Positions 28,054 to 36,266 of a DNA stretch of 64,000 bases are shown one piece after another (positions within the stretch are counted from its first letter, which is position 1; each line of letters begins with the position of its first letter). This DNA is from Mesorhizobium sp. GTDB lineage: Bacteria > Pseudomonadota > Alphaproteobacteria > Rhizobiales > Rhizobiaceae. Made by a program: the position numbers and the translations under genes. The DNA lies in the NCBI GenBank assembly GCA_004020875.1, contig SAPZ01000007.1, positions 217,728-281,727 of the forward strand, written 5' to 3'. The notes under the pieces were generated by a model. That model ran no database searches and was not told where the DNA came from. It saw only the letters and a list, made by a program, of their open reading frames with translations.

Positions 28054-28914
28054 ATGGCGCCGCGCCCCGCCTGGAGCGGTTATCTCAAGCTTTCACTGGT
28101 CACCTGCGCCATCCAACTGAGCAACGTCGTCACCCACGCCGAAAAGGTGTCCTTCCACATCCTCAACCGCAAGACCGGCAACAGGGTCCGGCGTGTCTAT
28201 GTCGACCAGAAAAGCGGCAAGCCGCTGGAAGAGGATGAGGAGGTCAGGGGTTTCGAGGTCGGCAGGGACGAATTCATCCGCATCGAGGACGAGGATATCG
28301 AGGCGGTCCAGATCGAATCGTCGCACACGCTCGATCTCGACGGCTTCGTCGACAAGGCTTCGATCGATCAGGTCTATCTCGACACGCCCTATTACGTCTC
28401 GCCGGCAGACAAGGTTTCGGAGGAGGCCTTCGCCGTCATCCGCGATGCGCTTGCGGAGAAGAAAATGGCCGGCTTGGCCCGCATCGTGCTCTATCAGCGG
28501 GAGCGCCCGGCGATGATCGAGCCGTTCGGCAAAGGCATGCTGCTGACGACGCTGCGCTACGGAGACACCGTGCGCGACGCGTCCGGCGTGTTCGCCGACA
28601 TCCAGTCCGCGAAGCTGGACGGCGAGATGGTCGGGCTGGCCGAGAATATCATTGACAAGAAGAAGGCGAAGTTCGACCCGGCCAAATTCAGGGATCGCTA
28701 TGAAGAATCGCTGCTCGAGCTGGTCCGTTCCAAGAAGGCCGGCAGAAAGGCGCCGAAGGCCAAGGCATCGCCGAAACCGTCCAACGTCGTTAATCTGTTC
28801 GACGCGCTGAAGAAGAGCCTCAGTGCCGACGACGGCAAAGCCGGCAAAACTTCGTCAAAGAAGGCGCGACGGCCAAGGGCCAAAGCGGCGGCGTCGAAGC
28901 GTAAATCCGCATAG
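28054..28914 (+). CDS. ku: Non-homologous end-joining protein Ku
   Basis: 286 residues from the ATG at 28054, which has AAGGAG 9 bases upstream. The bacterial Ku core is clear: WSGYLKLSLVTCAIQL, KVSFHILNRKTGNRVRRVYVD, YYVSPADKVSEEAFAVIRDA and MLLTTLRYGD. A lysine-rich C-terminal tail (from about 225) fits the LigD/DNA-interaction extension. Ku homodimers ring broken DNA ends and recruit LigD. The ligD gene starts 12 bases after its stop, and an EcfG-type promoter precedes it. Confidence 0.95.
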   Translation: MAPRPAWSGYLKLSLVTCAIQLSNVVTHAEKVSFHILNRKTGNRVRRVYVDQKSGKPLEEDEEVRGFEVGRDEFIRIEDEDIEAVQIESSHTLDLDGFVDKASIDQVYLDTPYYVSPADKVSEEAFAVIRDALAEKKMAGLARIVLYQRERPAMIEPFGKGMLLTTLRYGDTVRDASGVFADIQSAKLDGEMVGLAENIIDKKKAKFDPAKFRDRYEESLLELVRSKKAGRKAPKAKASPKPSNVVNLFDALKKSLSADDGKAGKTSSKKARRPRAKAAASKRKSA

Positions 28915-28926
28915 GGGAGTGGCGGC

Positions 28927-31422
28927 ATGGCGAGCCTCGAACAATATCACGCCAAGCGCGATTTCAAGAAAACCGCCGAGCCGGCCGGCAAGGTGAAGCA
29001 CGGCAAGCAGGCCGGCGGTATCTTCGTCGTCCAGAAGCATGCCGCCACGCGGCTTCATTACGATTTCCGGCTGGAACATGACGGCGTGCTGTGGAGCTGG
29101 GCGGTGACGCGTGGCCCGAGCCTCGATCCGCATGAGAAGCGGCTTGCCGTGCATGTCGAGGACCATCCGATCGACTATGCGTCTTTCGAGGGCACCATAC
29201 CAAAGGGCCAATATGGCGGCGGCTCGGTCCTGGTCTGGGACGAAGGCAGATGGACACCGGACGGCGATCCGGCCAAGGGCATGAAGAAGGGACATATCGA
29301 TTTCGAGCTCGAAGGCCAAAAGCTCAACGGTCGCTGGCATCTGGTCAGGCTGAGGCCTCGCCCCGGCGAGAAGCGCGACAACTGGCTGCTGATCAAATCC
29401 GACGACGCCGCCGCCCGGCCGGGCGAGGACATTCTGGTGGAGGAGCCGCGTTCGGTCAAATCCGGCCTGACCATCGAAGAAGTTGGCGGGGGCAAGGCCG
29501 CCAAGGGGCACAAACCGAAAGTCTGGCAGTCGAACAGACCTGCCAAAGCCAAGGCCGGCCAGGCCCGGCGGCTCGAATTCATCGAGCCGCAGCTGGCGAC
29601 GCTGGAGAAGGAAGCACCCACCGGCGACGACTGGCTGCATGAAGTGAAATTCGACGGCTACCGCATGCAGGCGCAGATCGAAGGCAGCGAGGTCAGGCTG
29701 CTCACCCGCGCCGGCCTCGACTGGACCGGCAAATTCGAGGGGCCGGTCACCGCTGCGCTGGCCAAACTGAAATGCCGCGACGCCATCATGGACGGCGAGG
29801 TCGTGGTGCTGGCCGACAGCGGCGTGTCGTCGTTCCCGCTGCTGCAGGCGGATCTCTCGGCCCACAGTGCCGACCGCTTCGTCTATTATGTGTTCGATCT
29901 GATGCGCCTCGACGGCGAGGATTTGCGCCGCGAACCGCTGGTCGAGCGCAAGCAGGCGCTGGCTGAGCTGCTCGGCGAGCAGCCCGAGAATTCGGCGCTG
30001 CGCTTCAGCGATCATTTCCACGAGCCCGGCAAGGTCATGCTGCAGCATGTCTGCCGCATGGGTCTCGAAGGCGTGGTGTCGAAGCGCGCCGACGCGCCCT
30101 ATCGCAGCGGGCGGGGGCTCACCTGGATCAAGTCGAAATGCACGCTCCGGCAGGAATTCGTCATCGGCGGCTATCTGCCTTCGGACAAGAGCGGGCGGGG
30201 CGTGCGCTCGCTTCTCGTCGGCTATTATGAAGGCGGCAAGCTCAACTACGCCGGCCGTGTAGGCACCGGCTTTTCCGGCAAGGTGCTGACGGATTTGAAG
30301 AAGAAGCTCGATCGCCTCGAGGCGAAGACATCGCCTTTCTCTGCGGCGGTGCCGAAGGGCAAGGGGCTTACCTTCGTCAAGCCCGAGCTTGTCGGCGAGG
30401 TGGAGTTCCGCAGCTGGACATCCGACCGTATAATCCGCCACGCTTCGTTCCAGGGGCTTCGCGAGGACAAGCCGGCGGAGGAAGTCGTGCAGGAAAAGCC
30501 GATGAAGGCCGAGAGCGAAGCAAAGCCGAGCGCAAAGGCGCCGTCAAAACCCCCGGCCGGAGCGGCGAAGACCTCGATAAAACTCTCGCATCCCGACAAG
30601 CTGTTGTGGCCCGACGAGGAGGTCTCGAAACAGGACCTGCTCGAACACTACGCTTTGGTGTGGCCGCGCATGGAGCAGTTTGTCGTAAACCGGCCGCTGA
30701 GCCTTGTGCGCGCGCCCGACGGCATCCACGGCCAGCGCTTCTTCCAGAAACACGCCTCGCCCGGCATGAGTGACAAGATCGCCCGCATGAAAGATCCGAC
30801 CGATGGCGAGGAGATACTCTACATCAAGGATTTCGACGGGCTGGCGGCGCTGGTCCAGTATGGCGTGGTCGAGGTGCATATCTGGGGCTCGACGATCGAT
30901 GAGCTGGAAAAGCCCGACCAGATCATCTTCGACCTCGATCCGGACGAAGGCATCGATGTCGGCAAAGTGCGTGAAGCGGCGCTGGACATCCACACGCAGC
31001 TCGACGAGCTGTCGCTGCCCAACCTGGTCAAGACCTCGGGTGGCAAGGGCTATCACGTTCTGGTGCCGCTGAAGCCCTCTGCCGAATGGGACGCTGTCAA
31101 GGATTTCGCCCATGATTTCGCTCGCGCGTTGGAGCAGGCCGCGCCCGACCGCTACACGGCGACCTTGTCGAAGAAGGCGCGCACCGGAAGAATCTTCGTC
31201 GACTATCTGCGAAACGGCCGCGGCGCGACCACGGTCGCGCCCTATTCCTCGCGCGCCAAGAAGGGCGCGACGATATCGATGCCGGTGACCTGGCCGGAGA
31301 TCGACAAGGGCCTTGCGCCGAATGCCTTCCCGCTTGGCGATGCTTCCACGCTGGCTCAGCTGAAGAAGGCCGATCCGTGGAAGGAGTTCTTCAAGCTGGG
31401 GAAGGCGTTGAAGCGGAGTTAA
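28927..31422 (+). CDS. ligD: Multifunctional DNA ligase D for end joining
   Basis: 831 residues with domains in the order phosphoesterase (about 10-190, FVVQKHAATRLHYDFRLE), ATP-dependent ligase (about 215-530, adenylation motif EVKFDGYRMQ) and primase-polymerase (about 545-830, IIFDLDPDEGI with the catalytic Asp pair, TSGGKGYHVLVPL). A Lys/Ala/Pro linker separates ligase and polymerase. It processes and seals double-strand breaks with Ku. The two genes form one operon. Confidence 0.96.
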   Translation: MASLEQYHAKRDFKKTAEPAGKVKHGKQAGGIFVVQKHAATRLHYDFRLEHDGVLWSWAVTRGPSLDPHEKRLAVHVEDHPIDYASFEGTIPKGQYGGGSVLVWDEGRWTPDGDPAKGMKKGHIDFELEGQKLNGRWHLVRLRPRPGEKRDNWLLIKSDDAAARPGEDILVEEPRSVKSGLTIEEVGGGKAAKGHKPKVWQSNRPAKAKAGQARRLEFIEPQLATLEKEAPTGDDWLHEVKFDGYRMQAQIEGSEVRLLTRAGLDWTGKFEGPVTAALAKLKCRDAIMDGEVVVLADSGVSSFPLLQADLSAHSADRFVYYVFDLMRLDGEDLRREPLVERKQALAELLGEQPENSALRFSDHFHEPGKVMLQHVCRMGLEGVVSKRADAPYRSGRGLTWIKSKCTLRQEFVIGGYLPSDKSGRGVRSLLVGYYEGGKLNYAGRVGTGFSGKVLTDLKKKLDRLEAKTSPFSAAVPKGKGLTFVKPELVGEVEFRSWTSDRIIRHASFQGLREDKPAEEVVQEKPMKAESEAKPSAKAPSKPPAGAAKTSIKLSHPDKLLWPDEEVSKQDLLEHYALVWPRMEQFVVNRPLSLVRAPDGIHGQRFFQKHASPGMSDKIARMKDPTDGEEILYIKDFDGLAALVQYGVVEVHIWGSTIDELEKPDQIIFDLDPDEGIDVGKVREAALDIHTQLDELSLPNLVKTSGGKGYHVLVPLKPSAEWDAVKDFAHDFARALEQAAPDRYTATLSKKARTGRIFVDYLRNGRGATTVAPYSSRAKKGATISMPVTWPEIDKGLAPNAFPLGDASTLAQLKKADPWKEFFKLGKALKRS

Positions 31423-31552
31423 CTGGCGCAACAAGCGTCGCGATCCTTCGCCCCCCTCTGTACTGCCGGACATCTCCCCCGCTTTGTCGACGCTATGCAC
31501 ATATCATCTGTGACTGGCGTACCTGATCGACCTGAGGCTTGATTGCCACGTG

Positions 31553-31684
31553 GTTCCCCCAATCCGTCGCTGCTTCGCAGCGCCACCTTTCCCCCCTCCG
31601 GAGGGAAAGGAAGGGCGCCTTTCCTCTACCCCGTCGATCGGGGGAGAGGTGGCTCGGCGAAGCCGAGACGGAGTGGGGGTCGAC
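31553..31684. repeat. Intergenic inverted-repeat element (RIME-like)
   Basis: The left arm (CCCCCAATCCGTC, GCTTCGCAG, GCCACCT, TCCCCC) is matched in inverse order by the right arm (GGGGGAGAGGTGGC, CGGCGAAGCCGAG, GACGGAGTGGGGG). The element fills the convergent gap between ligD and the ArsR-type gene; the rest of the 31423-31753 gap shows nothing else. Confidence 0.75.
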
Positions 31685-31753
31685 CAGCGCTGCATTGGAC
31701 AATACATGCGCCAGGCTGCCATGCTTTCCCGCCAGCACCAAGAGATTGTCCGC

Positions 31754-32428
31754 CTAGGACAGAAACACCCTCTCAAATTCTTGCCTGCCCCTCGGCGAGA
31801 ACACCACGGCGCGGCTATCCTTTTCGCGGCGGGCCCATTTCTCGGCGATGATCTTGTCGAGGATGGCGGCGCCCAGCATGCCGGCGAGATGCGAGCGCCG
31901 CACGCTCCAGTCGAGGCAAGCGCGGCACACCGGCCGCCGGGCCTTGGCATGGGTCTCGATGCCGAGCGCGGAAAAATGCGCCGCGCCGGAAGATGACAGC
32001 CGGATCTCGTTGTCCTCGCGCAGCAGAAGTTTCCTGTCGAAGAGTCGGTCGAGCATCGCAACGGCCTGCTCGCCGGCGAGGTGGTCGTAGCAGACCCGCG
32101 CCACGCGCATGGCCGCATCGCGCGGACCGGGCCGCGCCCGTCTCGGGCCGACCGCTTCGGCTACGCCGATGATCGCCTCGATCATGCTGGCCACTTGCGC
32201 ACTGGCCAGCCCGTAATAGCGGTGGCGGCCCTGGCTGGCCAAGGTCAGCAGGCCGCCCTCCATCAGCTTGGACAGATGCGAGGAAGCGGTGGGCAGTGAC
32301 ACGCCGGCTTCGAGCGCCAGCTCCGACGCCGTCAGCGCCGTGCCGCCCATCAGCGCGTTCAGCATGTTGGCACGGGCCGGGTCGCCGATCAGGCTGGCGA
32401 TGCGGGCAATATCGGGTCCTTCACGCAT
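31754..32428 (-). CDS. ArsR-family winged-helix regulator
   Basis: 224 residues. The N-terminal winged helix (about 5-90) has IASLIGDPARANMLNALMGG and the recognition helix VSLPTASSHLSKLMEGGLL. The C-terminal half contains a CRACLDW motif and no typical ArsR metal site in the first domain, so it may respond to an organic ligand. It is divergent from the NIPSNAP/ABM pair at 32596, which it probably controls. Confidence 0.9.
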   Translation of the reverse strand: MREGPDIARIASLIGDPARANMLNALMGGTALTASELALEAGVSLPTASSHLSKLMEGGLLTLASQGRHRYYGLASAQVASMIEAIIGVAEAVGPRRARPGPRDAAMRVARVCYDHLAGEQAVAMLDRLFDRKLLLREDNEIRLSSSGAAHFSALGIETHAKARRPVCRACLDWSVRRSHLAGMLGAAILDKIIAEKWARREKDSRAVVFSPRGRQEFERVFLS

Positions 32429-32595
32429 AGTTCGATCTTTATCGAAGCATTCCCGTCAGGCAAGCACTATTCTGGGACCATCTCAAGCAGCCCAGGCAAA
32501 CACTCCTGACAGGAGAATGCCTAGCACAATGACGGAAGCGATGTTTCCACCGGGATCGAACGGTCGTCGTCTACAAGCCAACCGAGGAGACCTAT

Positions 32596-32964
32596 ATGAC
32601 AATCACCTGCTTCATCCGCTACGAGATCGACCCGTTCGGCAAGGCGGCCTTCGAGCAATATGCGCGCGCCTGGGGCCAGGCCATTCCGCGCTGCGGGGCC
32701 GATCTGATTGGCTATTACGCGCCGCATGAAGGCTCGGCCACCACGGCTTACGGCGCCTACAACATCGAGAGCCTCGCGGCCTATGAAGCCTATCGCGCCC
32801 GGCTTGCGGCCGACCCCACGGGCAAGGCAAATTACGAGTTCGCCAGGCGCGAGAAGTTCATCTTGAAGGAAGATCGCGTCTTCCTGAAGCTGGTGTCAGG
32901 GCCGCACGGTCCAAGGCAGCTCTTTCGCACCGACTTGACCGTCAAGGAAGGAATAGAGGCATGA
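32596..32964 (+). CDS. NIPSNAP family protein
   Basis: 122 residues of ferredoxin-like dimeric alpha-beta fold. It starts TITCFIRYEIDPFGKAAFEQY, and GCAD-like GADLIGYYAPHEG and FLKLVSGP are conserved in NIPSNAP proteins. Biochemical function is not known for bacterial members. Its stop overlaps the following monooxygenase-like gene by 4 bases, and it is divergent from the ArsR regulator. Confidence 0.88.
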   Translation: MTITCFIRYEIDPFGKAAFEQYARAWGQAIPRCGADLIGYYAPHEGSATTAYGAYNIESLAAYEAYRARLAADPTGKANYEFARREKFILKEDRVFLKLVSGPHGPRQLFRTDLTVKEGIEA

Positions 32965-33305
32965 TCGCTGTCATCTTCGAGGTCGAGCCGGCGGAAGGAA
33001 AGCGCGATGCCTATCTCGGCATCGCCGCCGAGCTCAGGCCGCCGCTTGAGAGCATCGACGGCTTCATCTCGGTCGAGCGCTTCCAGAGCCTGACCGACCC
33101 GAAGCGCGTGCTGTCGCTGTCCTTCTGGCGCGACGAGGAAGCGGTGAAAGCCTGGCGCAACACCGAGGAGCATCGCCAGGCGCAAAAGGCCGGGCGCGGC
33201 GGCATCTTTGCCGGCTACCGCCTGCGCATCGCCCATGTCGTGCGCGATTACGGGCTGACGGAAAGGGCCGAAGCGCCGGAGGATAACCGCGCGTCGAACG
33301 GATGA
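32961..33305 (+). CDS. Antibiotic biosynthesis monooxygenase (ABM) family protein
   Basis: 114 residues with the ABM fold: AVIFEVEPAEGKRDAYLGIA, FISVERFQSL, LSLSFWRDEEAVKAWRN and HRQAQ. ABM proteins include cofactor-free oxygenases and heme-degrading enzymes, but most, like this one, have no known substrate. Translationally coupled to the NIPSNAP gene; the pair probably forms an ArsR-controlled unit. Confidence 0.88.
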   Translation: MIAVIFEVEPAEGKRDAYLGIAAELRPPLESIDGFISVERFQSLTDPKRVLSLSFWRDEEAVKAWRNTEEHRQAQKAGRGGIFAGYRLRIAHVVRDYGLTERAEAPEDNRASNG

Positions 33306-33426
33306 GCTTCTTCCGCGATCGGAGGAGACACGGAGAAGGCCTATAATCACAAACCGGTGAAGCTTGTAACGAAGCGATCCGCGGCGGCGAAATGGGAGCA
33401 TGACCCCGCTACGGAGATTGCTTCCC

Positions 33427-34113
33427 ATGACCGGATTGAAGACAGGCCTGCTCGCCGGCGCGATGCTAGCCGCCACGATCGGTGCCGCGGCCGCCCAGCC
33501 GCTGACCGTGGTCGAGCTGTTCACCAGTCAGGGCTGCTCGTCCTGTCCGCCAGCCAATGCCAACCTGATCAAGGTCAAGGACCAGCCGGGCGTGCTGGCG
33601 CTGTCGTTCAACGTCACCTATTGGGACTATCTCGGCTGGAAGGACACGTTCGGCCGCAAGGAATTCACCGATCGCCAGGTGACCTATGAGTCGCCGCTCG
33701 GCCGGGACGGGCCGTTCACACCGCAGGCGGTGGTGAACGGCAGCCATGACGCCGTGGGCGCGGGGCCGGGCGAGATCCAGGGCCTCATCGCCAACAGCGG
33801 CCATCCGCAAGGTCCGGAGCTTTCGCTCGGGCAGGGCAAAGTCAGCATCGGCGCCGGCAAGGCACCAGGCGGCGGCGCCGATGTCTGGCTGGTGCGCTAC
33901 AACAGAGGCGTCGTCGAAGTGCCTGTGGCGCGCGGCGAGAATACCGGCCGCACGCTGCCCCATGCCAATGTCGTGCATGCGCTGACAAAACTCGGCAGCT
34001 GGAACGGCGAAGCGACGACGCTGCCGCTGCCGGCGGCCAGCGGCGGCTTGAGCACCGCCGTGCTGGTGCAGGCGCCGCGCGGCGGTCCGATCCTGGCTGC
34101 CGCCGCCAACTGA
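33427..34113 (+). CDS. DUF1223 secreted thioredoxin-like protein
   Basis: 228 residues from the ATG at 33427. A signal peptide (LLAGAMLAATIGAAAAQ) is followed by VVELFTSQGCSSCPPANANL, the CxxC thioredoxin-like motif of the DUF1223 family, then VTYWDYLGWKDTFG. It is likely periplasmic. A redox role is inferred from the fold; no partner is evident. An ATG 9 codons upstream is also in frame but has a poorly spaced ribosome-binding site. Confidence 0.88.
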   Translation: MTGLKTGLLAGAMLAATIGAAAAQPLTVVELFTSQGCSSCPPANANLIKVKDQPGVLALSFNVTYWDYLGWKDTFGRKEFTDRQVTYESPLGRDGPFTPQAVVNGSHDAVGAGPGEIQGLIANSGHPQGPELSLGQGKVSIGAGKAPGGGADVWLVRYNRGVVEVPVARGENTGRTLPHANVVHALTKLGSWNGEATTLPLPAASGGLSTAVLVQAPRGGPILAAAAN

Positions 34114-34202
34114 TCTTTCTTTCCCTTCGCGCGGGGCCGCATGGGCGGCAACGCTTCACCAAGGCCCGCATCTGCGCGCGCCAAAACCAAGGAGACTACC
34201 TG

Positions 34203-34529
34203 ATGACCAAGTTCCTCACGCTGCCGGCTCTGACCCTCGCGCTTTCCGCCGCCGTCTTCGTTGCCGGCGCCCGTGCCGACGACACGACCAACGCCATGAA
34301 GCCAGCCAATGCGATGGCGACCGATGCCATGAAGCCGGCGACGGACGCGATGAAGCCGGCCGACGCCATGAAGCCCGACGCGATGAGCACTGAGGCGATG
34401 AAGCCGGCCACGGATGCGATGAAACCTGCGGATGCCATGAAGCCCGCGACGGATGCGATGAAGCCTGCAACCGACGCCATGAAGCCGGCGACGGACGCGA
34501 TGAAGCCGGCGGATGGCACTGCTCAGTGA
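34203..34529 (+). CDS. Secreted low-complexity protein with DAMKPA repeats
   Basis: 108 residues. A signal peptide (LPALTLALSAAVFVAGARA) is followed almost entirely by repeats of six to seven residues: ATDAMKP and ADAMKP, about ten units. AAGGAG precedes the ATG. The layout recalls the small exported MxKDx-type repeat proteins of proteobacteria. The function is unknown; Met/Lys richness could suit metal or surface binding. Confidence 0.75.
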   Translation: MTKFLTLPALTLALSAAVFVAGARADDTTNAMKPANAMATDAMKPATDAMKPADAMKPDAMSTEAMKPATDAMKPADAMKPATDAMKPATDAMKPATDAMKPADGTAQ

Positions 34530-34539
34530 GGTGAGTTTG

Positions 34540-34700
34540 GCACGCCCCCTCAGCCGGATTGCCAACCGAATTGCGAAGAGCAATTCGGGGCAATCCGACC
34601 TATCCCCGGCGGGGTAGAGGAGGCGGTCGGCGCCGACGCTATCTCTTCTCCCCTCGGGGAGAAGGTGGCCGCGAAGCGGCCGGATGAGGAGGGAGCGACG
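34540..34700. repeat. Intergenic structured repeat region
   Basis: Contains CCGAATTGC-GAAGA-GCAATTCGG (9-base stem) and TCTCCCC-TC-GGGGAGA, and its ends CCCCCTCAGCCGG and CCGGATGAGGAGGG are roughly inverse. It resembles rhizobial mosaic elements. It separates the repeat protein gene from msrA. Confidence 0.6.
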
Positions 34701-34788
34701 TCGGCGATTACACACCGCCGCACGGCAAAGTGAGAACCCCGTGGCGGCTCGGTTCGTATATAGTGGACCTACAACAAGGAGACCCAAC

Positions 34789-35526
34789 ATGACCGGCATT
34801 GAAAAGAAAGCCGCGCGGCGGCCATTCCTTGCCAAAGGGGCGCTGGCGGCGCTGGTGCTGAGCGCGGCCGCGGCCGTCTTCTGGCAGAGCCCGGCCCGCT
34901 CGGCCGAGGACGCGGTGGTGATCCCGCCGCCGGCAATGGACGAGAAGGCGGCGAGCGGCACCGAGAAGGCGATCTTCGCCGGCGGCTGCTTCTGGGGCGT
35001 GCAGGGCGTGTTCCAGCACGTCAAGGGCGTCAGCAAGGCGGTGTCCGGCTATACCGGCGGCAGCGCCGAAAATGCCGTCTACGAGGTCGTCGGCACCGGC
35101 CGCACGGGCCATGCCGAATCGGTCGAGATCACCTACGATCCGTCGAAGGTCACCTACGGCCAGCTCCTGCAGGTCTATTTCTCGGTCGCTCACAACCCGA
35201 CGCAGCTCAACTACCAGGGGCCGGATTCAGGCACGCAATACCGCTCCACGATCTTCGCCGAGAACGACGAGCAGAAGAAGGTCGCCGAGAGCTACATCGC
35301 CCAGCTCGACAAGGCCAAGGTGTTTCCCAAGCCGATCGTCACCACCCTGGAGACCGGCAAGACCTTCTATCCGGCCGAGGACTACCATCAGGATTTCCTG
35401 ACGCTGAACCCGACCTATCCTTATATCGTCTACAACGACTTGCCGAAGATCGAGAACCTCAAGGCGCTGTTCCCCAAGCTCTACAGCGAGAAGCCGGTGC
35501 TTGTGCTGGCCTCCAGCAAGAGCTGA
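34789..35526 (+). CDS. msrA: Membrane-anchored or secreted peptide methionine sulfoxide reductase A
   Basis: 245 residues from the ATG at 34789 (AAGGAG 7 bases before). A basic N-terminus and hydrophobic helix (about 16-31) direct it out of the cytosol. The active site GGCFWGVQGVF holds Cys67; EYCRQY-type regions are replaced by TQYRSTIFAEND and GTGRTGHAESVE. It reduces the S-form of methionine sulfoxide in oxidised periplasmic proteins. Cys67 is the only cysteine in the protein, so there is no internal resolving cysteine. A structured element begins right after the stop. Confidence 0.93.
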   Translation: MTGIEKKAARRPFLAKGALAALVLSAAAAVFWQSPARSAEDAVVIPPPAMDEKAASGTEKAIFAGGCFWGVQGVFQHVKGVSKAVSGYTGGSAENAVYEVVGTGRTGHAESVEITYDPSKVTYGQLLQVYFSVAHNPTQLNYQGPDSGTQYRSTIFAENDEQKKVAESYIAQLDKAKVFPKPIVTTLETGKTFYPAEDYHQDFLTLNPTYPYIVYNDLPKIENLKALFPKLYSEKPVLVLASSKS

Positions 35527-35766
35527 GAGACCGTTTGGAAATTCTACTCCGGCGGCCATCTGGTGGCGGTTTCTGCGCTTCTGCAGCGCCGCGCGTCCTC
35601 TTGGACGCGCAAAGGTCGCTGCAGTATTTTGCTTGGCGCATGATCCTTTCCGAAAATCGATTTCGATTTGCGGGGTCGTGCGCAGGCTCACGTATTTCAG
35701 TACGCTCCGCTCCGGTTCTCGAAACCACCACCAGATGGCCGCCGGAGCGAATTCCGAAACGGTCTC
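35527..35766. mobile_element. MITE-like element with about 46-base terminal inverted repeats
   Basis: Arm 1 (35527-35573) begins GAGACCGTTTGGAAATTC and arm 2 (35721-35766) ends GAATTCCGAAACGGTCTC. Both contain CGGCGGCCATCTGGTGG or its complement. The roughly 147-base centre has no open frame but includes hairpins and the GCTCCGCTCCGGTTCTCG block shared with 19898-20020. It begins on the base after the msrA stop codon. No transposase is encoded; mobility would need a partner in trans. Confidence 0.7.
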
Positions 35767-35819
35767 CGGGCCGGCCGGTTCCCATGTGCCTTGGAGATTG
35801 GCCGGGACGCCCCGTGGCT

Positions 35820-36001
35820 TCGTCATCCACGGGCGGAGCAAGGAGCGAAGCGACGCGCGCAGACGCGAGGATCCATGCCGTGACTTTGACGTGCCGCGGC
35901 GGTGAGGATTCTGCGCCGTTTGTACCCATCGACCAATTCCACGGAATGGATTCCAGGGGCGCGGCGCCGCTTCACGGCTGCCCCGTCCAGGAATAACGAG
36001 G
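35820..36001. repeat. Dispersed palindromic repeat (GGATCCATGCCGT family), copy 2
   Basis: TCGTCATCCACGGGCGGAGC, GCAAGGAGCGAAGCGACGC and GGATCCATGCCGTGAC are followed by CCACGGAATGGATTCC in inverse, as in copy 1 at 15141-15300. The rest of the gap up to the phospholipase D-like gene (36002-36266) is moderately AT-rich near 36040-36100 and shows no clear feature. Confidence 0.75.
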
Positions 36002-36266
36002 TTCGGGCGGCCTTAGCCAATCCCCGACGTTTGCGTTTGCTGGCAAACAGAACGCAGTGTGAAGCAGTTCATAGAGTTATACTTGATGCTGCAAAACATT
36101 GACGGTCGATCGTCTGCCGCCACACAATCATCGCCGCTGTCCTTTCGAATGTTCTGTTTCAACTGATCCGGGCCTCGCGTCCGGCGCGGGTTTTGTGGGC
36201 TGTATCGATGGGCTCGCCATGCCGGTGCTGCATGGGCAGGAACGATGGATGGGGGAGGAACGACAG

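Noticed and set aside
34290-34520. Regular short repeats that could suggest a CRISPR array
   Set aside because: Units are 18-21 bases, in frame and encode DAMKPA peptides; no spacers.
35501-35905. Several open frames through 35500-35950
   Set aside because: They run through the inverted-repeat and palindromic elements on both strands and have no start context or family.
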